Part shown: in pieces, positions 1 through 5,250 of the stretch
Numbering within the stretch: the stretch's first letter is position 1
How the letters are laid out: the number at the start of each line of letters is the position of its first letter
Notes under the pieces: model-generated
Databases searched by the model: none
What the model was told of the DNA's origin: nothing
The model's input: the letters and a program-made list of their open reading frames with translations, nothing else
Position numbers and translations under genes: made by a program
NCBI GenBank assembly: GCA_005877225.1
Contig: VBPK01000091.1
Span: forward strand, 1 to 9,574
Length of the DNA: 9,574 nt
Direction: 5' to 3'
From: Nitrososphaerota archaeon
GTDB lineage: Archaea; Thermoproteota; Nitrososphaeria; Nitrososphaerales; Gagatemarchaeaceae

Positions 1-39
1 AAACTCGAGGGCGTGGAGCGGTTTGTCTACCCGGCGTAG
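1..39 (+). CDS. Possible C-terminal tail of an upstream gene (partial)
   Basis: Frame 1 is open from the window edge to a TAG at 37-39 and reads KLEGVERFVYPA. This is a plausible protein C-terminus, but twelve codons are too few to identify a family or prove coding. If real, the gene would lie 55 bases upstream of the Cas4-like nuclease on the same strand. That would explain why the nuclease has no clear TATA box of its own and seems to use a Shine-Dalgarno. Confidence 0.28.
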   Translation, partial: KLEGVERFVYPA

Positions 40-78
40 GCGTCCCAATAGAACGTGGAGCTCAGCCGGCCGGCAACC

Positions 79-84
79 GGGGAG
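79..84 (+). promoter_or_regulatory. Shine-Dalgarno-like site supporting the ATG at 95
   Basis: GGGGAG lies ten bases before the ATG at 95 and contains GGAG, which can pair with the CUCC near the 3' end of 16S rRNA. It supports the internal ATG over the TTG at 23, which would add a low-complexity basic stretch (STRRRRPNR...). Shine-Dalgarno use suggests an operon-internal gene, in contrast to the leaderless-looking genes elsewhere in the window. Confidence 0.4.
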
Positions 85-94
85 CGCGTCTACG

Positions 95-868
95 ATGAAG
101 AAGGATTGGAAGGCTTCTCTGCGGGAAGAACTCCTAACCTCGGAGACCACCTTTCGCCACGACCTTTCCTTCGTGCCCGTTTCCAGCATAGCCGGCCAAT
201 ACTACTGCGAGGTGAAGGTGGACCACGAGTACGTCAGAGGCGAAATTCCTACCGAGGAGAAGGAGGTCGGCACGGAGCTGCACGAGGAGATTCTCGCGAT
301 GAAGCGCGTGAGGACGGACGAGCTGATCGAACATATCGAGAAGGCATCGCGAGTGACTGCGTCGTTTCTCCTTCACGGCGACGTGGAGAAACTGCGAATC
401 GTCGGAGTTCCCGACGCGGTGATCTTCGAGAAGGGCGCGCCGAGGTGGCTGATCGAGCTCAAGACCACGAGAGGCGACACGAGCAAGTTGTGGAGAGACC
501 AGGCGCTCCAAGTTAGGCTCTACGGAACCCTCCTGGAGACTATGGGATTCGACTGCTCCAACCTCGAACTTGTCTTGGCCAGGATGAAGCAAGACGAGCC
601 GCTCGAACCTGACGAAAAAAGGAAATTGCTCGCCGAAGTTATTGAGTCCCTGGCCCGTCACAAGACTAATGAGGTGGAAGCAAGGTACGGGATGAAAGTC
701 TTCGTCTTCCCTTACGCCAGCGCGGAGGCGAAGGACGCCGTGATGTGGGCCCAAGGCTACTGGCTGGGGAATAGAAAGCCCATCCCGACCAAGAACGAAT
801 CCAAGTGCAGGGCTTGCGAATACAAGGATTGGTGCCCCTATAGCCTCTACAAGCCCGTTAAATCCTGA
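95..868 (+). CDS. Cas4-like PD-(D/E)XK exonuclease with Fe-S cysteines, stand-alone
   Basis: A 257-residue member of the Cas4/RecB-like single-stranded DNA exonuclease group. Numbering from the ATG at 95, the nuclease motifs appear in order: His63 in GTELHEEI, Asp107 in GVPDAVIF, Glu121 and Lys123 in LIELKTT (the D...ExK metal site), and Gln136 and Tyr143 in DQALQVRLYG. Cys38 near the N-terminus with Cys238, Cys241 and Cys247 at the C-terminus (KCRACEYKDWC) gives the one-plus-three cysteine pattern of Cas4/AddB-type [4Fe-4S] clusters. In Cas4 relatives these enzymes trim DNA ends or process prespacers. No repeats or other cas genes are in the window, so this is better read as a stand-alone archaeal Cas4-like repair nuclease. 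The family call is firm; the cellular role is inference. The start is chosen by the upstream GGGGAG and because the earlier in-frame TTG adds implausible sequence. Confidence 0.87.
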   Translation: MKKDWKASLREELLTSETTFRHDLSFVPVSSIAGQYYCEVKVDHEYVRGEIPTEEKEVGTELHEEILAMKRVRTDELIEHIEKASRVTASFLLHGDVEKLRIVGVPDAVIFEKGAPRWLIELKTTRGDTSKLWRDQALQVRLYGTLLETMGFDCSNLELVLARMKQDEPLEPDEKRKLLAEVIESLARHKTNEVEARYGMKVFVFPYASAEAKDAVMWAQGYWLGNRKPIPTKNESKCRACEYKDWCPYSLYKPVKS

Positions 869-903
869 GAACCTGGTCCGAGCTTCCGCAAAGCTCTCGC
901 AGA

Positions 904-1068
904 CTATTGCGCTTCCGCCGAGGCGTGAAATAGAAAGTCAATGAGGTCTACGAGCGAACGATGCGCAACGATGTCAGATACAGGTTTGTTAGCGATATCG
1001 CGAGCATGAAGGGCCAACAAACCGTCGGCTGAAGCAGGCTTTATCACCTCGGCTTCGTCGGGCCGCAT
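904..1068 (-). CDS. Possible 54-residue small protein or gene remnant
   Basis: An ATG-started frame on the reverse strand fills most of the gap between the nuclease and the transporter. It begins MRPDEAEVIKPASADG and ends DLIDFLFHASAEAQ. About 45 percent of its codons begin with G, a coding-like bias, and the sequence is not low in complexity. Against it, no TATA box or Shine-Dalgarno precedes the ATG, and the frame stays open upstream into the transporter gene on the opposite strand, so it may be a remnant or chance. It also lies antisense to the probable transporter promoter. No family recognised. Confidence 0.3.
   Translation of the reverse strand: MRPDEAEVIKPASADGLLALHARDIANKPVSDIVAHRSLVDLIDFLFHASAEAQ
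1039..1046 (+). promoter_or_regulatory. Weak TATA-like box for the transporter
   Basis: CTTTATCA is the only AT-rich box in the 80 bases before the transporter. Its centre is about 25 bases before an ATG at 1067 and 38 before the TTG at 1081, so transcription would start close to the ATG of the mini-ORF rather than at the TTG. The match to the archaeal consensus is modest. Confidence 0.35.
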
Positions 1069-1084
1069 GGGAATCGTCTCTTGA
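1067..1084 (+). other. Five-codon upstream ORF overlapping the transporter start
   Basis: ATG-GGA-ATC-GTC-TCT-TGA encodes MGIVS. Its stop overlaps the transporter start codon as TTGA. The ATG sits where a leaderless transcript from the TATA-like box at 1039-1046 would begin. If translated, it would deliver terminating ribosomes onto the TTG. A five-codon frame can easily arise by chance, so this rests only on position. Confidence 0.25.
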
Positions 1085-1956
1085 CGCAGGTACCCTCCAA
1101 GGCAAGGCTGGGCTACCTGTACGCCCTCGGGTCGGCGGTGACCAGCGGCCTCATCCCGGTCTTCAGCAAGCTGCTCCTTGTGAACGTAAAGCCGCTCACG
1201 ATTTCGGCCCTCGTCTTCCTCGTCGGAGGGATGATCCTGATTCCCTACCGCCCTAAGGAACTCCCGGGTAGGAGAAGCGCAGGGTGGATGGTGGCCACCG
1301 GCCTGCTAGGAGCCGCGCTGGCTCCCGCTCTCTACCTGTACGGCGTCGATCAGACCTCGGCCATCAACGCAGCCCTCCTCACCAACGCCGAGGTCTTCTT
1401 CACCGCCGTGCTGGCGTTTCTCGTGTTCAAAGAAAGGTTGAAGAGGAAACAGCTGCTCGAGAGCATCCTGGTTGTGGCCGGAATCGTCGTCGTTTCAACC
1501 GACCTTGACTTCTCGAGCGTCCAGTTACTTCACGGGCTGACTGGAAACCTGCTGATACTCGGATCGGGCATAGTGTGGGCTCTTGACAACAACTTGAGTA
1601 GGATTACGAGCCAGAGGTTCGGGCCCATCTTCGTCTCGAAGTTCAGGAACATCTTCGGCGGGGGTCTTCTGCTCGGCTTCCTTGTGGCAACCTCTGCTTC
1701 CCTGACCGTCCCGGCCTCGGTACTGCCCCTGCTGCTCTTGTACACGGCAGACATCGCACTCGCAACCCTCACATTCACGGCGGCGCTGGTCCGAATCGGG
1801 GCGGTCCGCGCTCTGCTCGTCTTCTCCACCACGTCCATCTTCGGCTCCCTCTTCGCAGTGGCAGGGCTGGGAGAGACAATCACACTGATCCAGGTGTCCG
1901 GAGGTGCCCTCATACTGCTCGGGGTCTACCTGATTCACAAGAGCGAGGGAGTCTGA
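1081..1956 (+). CDS. EamA/DMT-superfamily membrane transporter
   Basis: A 291-residue, strongly hydrophobic protein with two EamA repeats, the usual build of ten-helix drug/metabolite transporters. Repeat 1 spans about residues 11-140 and contains NAEVFFTAVLAFLVFKERL, the typical end of the repeat with its Glu-Arg. Repeat 2 spans about 152-286 and contains TTSIFGSLFAVAGLGETITL and GALILLGVYL. Members export amino acids, metabolites or nucleotide sugars, and substrate cannot be read from sequence. The TTG at 1081 is the only start that keeps the first helix (from about residue 10) intact: no in-frame ATG or GTG lies just upstream, and the next GTG would cut into the helix. Neighbours give no substrate clue. 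Confidence 0.9.
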   Translation: MTQVPSKARLGYLYALGSAVTSGLIPVFSKLLLVNVKPLTISALVFLVGGMILIPYRPKELPGRRSAGWMVATGLLGAALAPALYLYGVDQTSAINAALLTNAEVFFTAVLAFLVFKERLKRKQLLESILVVAGIVVVSTDLDFSSVQLLHGLTGNLLILGSGIVWALDNNLSRITSQRFGPIFVSKFRNIFGGGLLLGFLVATSASLTVPASVLPLLLLYTADIALATLTFTAALVRIGAVRALLVFSTTSIFGSLFAVAGLGETITLIQVSGGALILLGVYLIHKSEGV

Positions 1957-2077
1957 AGAATCCAAAGGTACCAGGGCGATCGTCTCGCCTGTCGCCGGAT
2001 TGAACGTCTGATCTACGACGCGCAGCCGACCGAATTTAAGAGCATAAGGAACTCGAATGACAGGGCAAATGAGATAC

Positions 2078-2087
2078 GATTAATAAC
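2078..2087 (+). promoter_or_regulatory. TATA box for the nucleotidyltransferase gene
   Basis: GATTAATAAC is the most AT-rich stretch in this gap, centred about 28 bases before the TTG start at 2111. This is the spacing expected of an archaeal TATA box when the transcript begins at or next to the start codon, so the mRNA is probably leaderless. No Shine-Dalgarno is visible, which agrees. Confidence 0.58.
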
Positions 2088-2110
2088 ACAGCGGGCAACA
2101 TCGCCCCCGT

Positions 2111-3031
2111 TTGGCGGCCATCGAAGCGTCCTATAGAAAGCTGCGACCGGAGTGGAATGGCGTCATCCCGACCGAGGTCTTCACTGATGAAGCGAGTCGC
2201 ATAGTCAACAAGTCGAAGAATTCGGACGTGACTCTGCGGGTGATAGGAGGGGTTGGCATTGCGCTACACTGCCTCAACGAAAGAAGCTTCGCCCAGAAAC
2301 TCGGAAGGCTGGTTGGGGGGAAGCAAGAGTACACCGACCTCGATTTCGCTGGACTTCTTAAGCAGAGGAATAGGCTCGCTGATTTCTTCACGGGACAACT
2401 GGGATATACGAAGAGGAGGACGACTCTGTCGACTTCTGTTTCTCAGCGACAAATCTACTATCACCCGGACGGGTATTTTACAGTAGACGTCATGATGGAC
2501 AAACTGCTGATAGCCAATCATCCGATCGACTTTCGGGCTAGACTGGAGATCGACCCTCTCACCATCACGCCTGCCGATTTGCTCCTAGAGAAGATACAGA
2601 TGTGGGAATCGTTCAGTGAAAAGGACCTCAAGGATTGCCTTCTCCTAATCAAGGCTCACAGGGTCTCGGACAAGGGCGAGGACGCCGACATGATCAATTC
2701 CAAGTACATCGCCGAACTCCTTTCTGAGGACTGGGGATTTTGGTACACTGCGACGACGAACTTGAAGAAGATAGTCTCAATCGTCGAGAGTCTGGACGAC
2801 CGGGGTCAGGAGGTGCACATAGACCCTGCTCGGGTCTCATCTGCGGAGAGAGAGGAGATAGCGAGCAAGATAGAGGAAGGACTGTTGCCCGCCATTGAGG
2901 ATCATCCCAAATCCCTAGGCTGGAGAGTCAGGTCCAAGTTGGGGACGAGCAAAAAGTGGTACAGAGACGTCGAGACGCCCCAGACAGTCGGGGATTTCGG
3001 AATCTGGCGATTGAGGGAGATAAGCAAATAG
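2111..3031 (+). CDS. Nucleotidyltransferase-fold protein, AbiEii/MNT-like, no partner seen
   Basis: A 306-residue protein with the signature of DNA polymerase beta-type nucleotidyltransferases related to the AbiEii toxin group. RVIGGVGIAL (residues 43-52) matches the glycine motif, TDLDF (75-79) gives the metal-binding Asp76 and Asp78, and VDVMMD with Asp126 is the likely third acidic residue. TPADLLLEKIQMW (153-165) followed by KDLKDCLLLI (171-180) is the helical region typical of AbiEii-like proteins. Such enzymes transfer nucleotides to RNA or protein targets, often as type IV toxins. The usual antitoxin gene is absent: upstream is a transporter and downstream a convergent gene. It has its own TATA box, so it is monocistronic. 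The C-terminal 100 residues (about 205-306) have no motif I recognise. Fold call fairly firm; toxin role unproven. Confidence 0.7.
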   Translation: MAAIEASYRKLRPEWNGVIPTEVFTDEASRIVNKSKNSDVTLRVIGGVGIALHCLNERSFAQKLGRLVGGKQEYTDLDFAGLLKQRNRLADFFTGQLGYTKRRTTLSTSVSQRQIYYHPDGYFTVDVMMDKLLIANHPIDFRARLEIDPLTITPADLLLEKIQMWESFSEKDLKDCLLLIKAHRVSDKGEDADMINSKYIAELLSEDWGFWYTATTNLKKIVSIVESLDDRGQEVHIDPARVSSAEREEIASKIEEGLLPAIEDHPKSLGWRVRSKLGTSKKWYRDVETPQTVGDFGIWRLREISK

Positions 3032-3044
3032 TGAGGTTCCCACT

Positions 3045-3083
3045 TCCTGGCGAACCCCGAACCCTCCGCCAGGATATTATCCT
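3045..3083. terminator. Hairpins between convergent genes, possible bidirectional terminator
   Basis: The 77-base gap between convergent genes contains an 8-base-pair inverted repeat, TCCTGGCG (3045-3052) with CGCCAGGA (3067-3074), around a 14-base loop. A second small hairpin, AGGAT-ATT-ATCCT (3071-3083), overlaps its right arm, so only one can form at a time. No U-tract follows on either strand, and archaeal terminators usually depend on U-tracts, so a termination role is inferred mainly from location. Confidence 0.3.
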
Positions 3084-3108
3084 CCCGTTGGGCGGTAGGT
3101 GGTGGAGG

Positions 3109-5250
3109 TTACTCCTCGACTACTTGTGATTCTGCCCGATGAATTTCTGGTCCTGTGCTCTCGTAAGGCGCTATGACTGTGAATTTCGAGGTGATGACCT
3201 CCTCGAAGAGGCGCTTGGTCAACCCAAATGTCTCGAAGTAGTCCGTGAGCCTCGACTCCATGAGTCGATACTCGTCGCTGTCCAGTTCCCTGTAGTCTGA
3301 CGAGATTGGCTTGACGTACTTGCCGGAGAAGATCCTTTCGATCTTCGAGAATGCAATGGAGGGAAGACGCTTCTTCAACGCGAAGTAATCCAACGTCTCC
3401 TGCCCGATGACGGACTTGTACTCCTCCGCCCCGAGCATCCCGTCAAGGTGTAGCGAGTACAGGTAGTTCAGGACGTCCTCTCTGGGGGGCGGCAGGCCCA
3501 CCTCGTCGTCTCTGACCATGGATCGAATGAAGATTTTCCCGCCCACCATCCCGGTACCGGCGAACCTTCCCGCAAGCGAGCCCTCGTGGTTTCTTCTCCT
3601 GTTCAGCCCCAGAATGGCTATGGTGCCGCCAGCCATGTACTCCCCCAAGTAATCGTCAGCCCTTCCACCGACGATCATGCATGGTTTCCTCTCCCGGTAC
3701 TCGCGCATCTGTATCCCGGCCCTGTTCCCGACGCTACCCCTCACGAAGATGTCGCCGCCCTGAAGGGCCTGCCCTAATACGTCTCTCGCATCGCCATGCA
3801 CGATGACTCTCCCCGCGTGCATTGCGTCACCAACATCATCTGCTGCGTTCCCGTACACGATGAATTGCAGACCGCTGTTGAAGTTTGCGAGGCAGTTGCC
3901 CGGGTACCCGTAAAGTAAGATTCTTGCGCCGAGGAATTCGGGCTTCTGGAGGTTTACACCGATGTATCTCTGACCTTGTACGTTGGTGACCTTCACCTCT
4001 CTTCTCCCGTCGGCCATCACTTGAAGGATTGACTCGTTCAGTGCTGCATAGGATAGGCCCTTCGCGTCAATGACGTTGTGCGCGAAGAAGGGTCGATCTT
4101 GCGGGAATCGATCGAGGTCGCGCCTGACGGAATATCCCATGAAGAGCTCTCTGTCTCTCCGACCCGGCTCTATTATGCCTCTTTTGAGCGAAGCCAGGAA
4201 GAACATTCCGGGCTCGATTGTCCAGACTCTTGCCTCCGGAGATAGAGTCCTAATCTGACCTTCTTCGCTCGCCACGAAGTATCTTCCATCGTCCTCACCG
4301 ACCACTATCGGCCGAAATTTTGACCTGTCAGTCAGCCCCAATAGGTATGTGTCTTGACCGTCGCAGTAGCCGGCTACGATCGTGAAGGGACCATCGAGTT
4401 GCGCCCCTCTCAGCCGGATGATCAGCTCCCTGATTCTTGCGCCATGAATGGCCCCATCCAGGCGACGCTCGTAAGGATTGGATAGAAGCGCAGCGACGTC
4501 GCGCACGCTCAATCGTCTTACCCTGACCAGATGGTCAAGCAGCTGCGCGACAACCTCGCTGTCGGTGCCGACGTGTTTTGTAATGCCGACGGACTTCAGG
4601 AACTCCATGTTGGCCCCGTAGGAGCTGATGTCTCCGTTGTGAACAATCGCAAACTCAACGGAAGAGAACGGGTGGGACCAGATGGGGTACCTGCCGGGAG
4701 AGTTCGTGGGCTGTCTGGTGTGGGCGAGCCATGCATCGGCGAAGACCCTGTCTTCAACCAGATTGCACTTCTTGGCGACCTCGCGTGGATAGCCTACATC
4801 TTTGTACACGTTCACGTATCTGCCGGAGGAGTAGACTCTAGCGCGTATCCCCTCCTTGCTCATGAGCACGTTCAGGGTGTTTGTGGCCTCGAAGAGGAGT
4901 TCATCGGGCGAATCTACGAGAACCTCATAGACGGTGAAAACCCCCTTCGTCGTGGAATCGGGGAGGCTTTCCGATAGCATCCTCAATCCCCTCTTCGAAT
5001 ACTCCGAGAGGTGATCCCGCACTTCCTGAAGGCTCTCCTTGCCATCGACGAAGACCTTTATCCTCGCAGGCGGTCTCGGTTCTTCTCGGTTCGTGAAGGC
5101 GGCGAAACCGGCGCCCAGGCTGCTTCCCCTGTACCTGACGCACTCGATGGCCTTCAGCGCAACGGAATTGCCTATCCTCTCCGCGCCCTCCTTCCTGAGG
5201 ACGCCGAAGACTCCGCATCCGTCCTTGACCACCGGCGTGAATTCTTCCAT
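3109..5250 (-). CDS. Glutamine amidotransferase-GXGXG fusion subunit of a glutamate synthase-like enzyme
   Basis: A 713-residue protein joining two glutamate synthase modules. Residues 12-370 are a class II glutamine amidotransferase: nucleophile Cys12 in DGCGVFGVLRK, RYRG at 39-42, AHTRQ with Arg179, the oxyanion pair Asn205-Gly206 in VHNGD, and Asp230 in GTDSE. It strips ammonia from glutamine. Residues about 395-640 form the GXGXG beta-helix seen at the C-terminus of GltB, with repeated glycine turns (HAGRVIVHG, QGGDIFVRGSVGNRAG, GGRADDYLGEYMAGG). The nucleophile is not next to the initiator Met: eleven residues precede it, as in the B. subtilis PurF propeptide, so processing is expected. 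The ATG directly follows the stop of the FMN subunit gene (TAG-ATG), implying translational coupling and one complex. Many archaea encode these modules as separate proteins. A GlxB/GlxC- or MgsA/MgsB-type role in N-methylglutamate synthesis is an alternative. Confidence 0.93.
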   Translation of the reverse strand: MEEFTPVVKDGCGVFGVLRKEGAERIGNSVALKAIECVRYRGSSLGAGFAAFTNREEPRPPARIKVFVDGKESLQEVRDHLSEYSKRGLRMLSESLPDSTTKGVFTVYEVLVDSPDELLFEATNTLNVLMSKEGIRARVYSSGRYVNVYKDVGYPREVAKKCNLVEDRVFADAWLAHTRQPTNSPGRYPIWSHPFSSVEFAIVHNGDISSYGANMEFLKSVGITKHVGTDSEVVAQLLDHLVRVRRLSVRDVAALLSNPYERRLDGAIHGARIRELIIRLRGAQLDGPFTIVAGYCDGQDTYLLGLTDRSKFRPIVVGEDDGRYFVASEEGQIRTLSPEARVWTIEPGMFFLASLKRGIIEPGRRDRELFMGYSVRRDLDRFPQDRPFFAHNVIDAKGLSYAALNESILQVMADGRREVKVTNVQGQRYIGVNLQKPEFLGARILLYGYPGNCLANFNSGLQFIVYGNAADDVGDAMHAGRVIVHGDARDVLGQALQGGDIFVRGSVGNRAGIQMREYRERKPCMIVGGRADDYLGEYMAGGTIAILGLNRRRNHEGSLAGRFAGTGMVGGKIFIRSMVRDDEVGLPPPREDVLNYLYSLHLDGMLGAEEYKSVIGQETLDYFALKKRLPSIAFSKIERIFSGKYVKPISSDYRELDSDEYRLMESRLTDYFETFGLTKRLFEEVITSKFTVIAPYESTGPEIHRAESQVVEE

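Noticed and set aside
23..94. TTG at 23 as the start of the Cas4-like nuclease
   Set aside because: It adds an arginine-, serine- and proline-rich stretch unlike the family, while the ATG at 95 has a Shine-Dalgarno-like GGGGAG ten bases upstream.
134..754. 206-residue reverse open frame opposite the nuclease gene
   Set aside because: A shadow frame of GC-rich coding sequence; the forward frame has complete nuclease motifs.
1066..1995. ATCGTCTC and GGTACC occurring on both sides of the transporter gene, considered as insertion footprints
   Set aside because: The two words occur in opposite order on the two sides and without a common spacing, so they are not target-site duplications or terminal inverted repeats.
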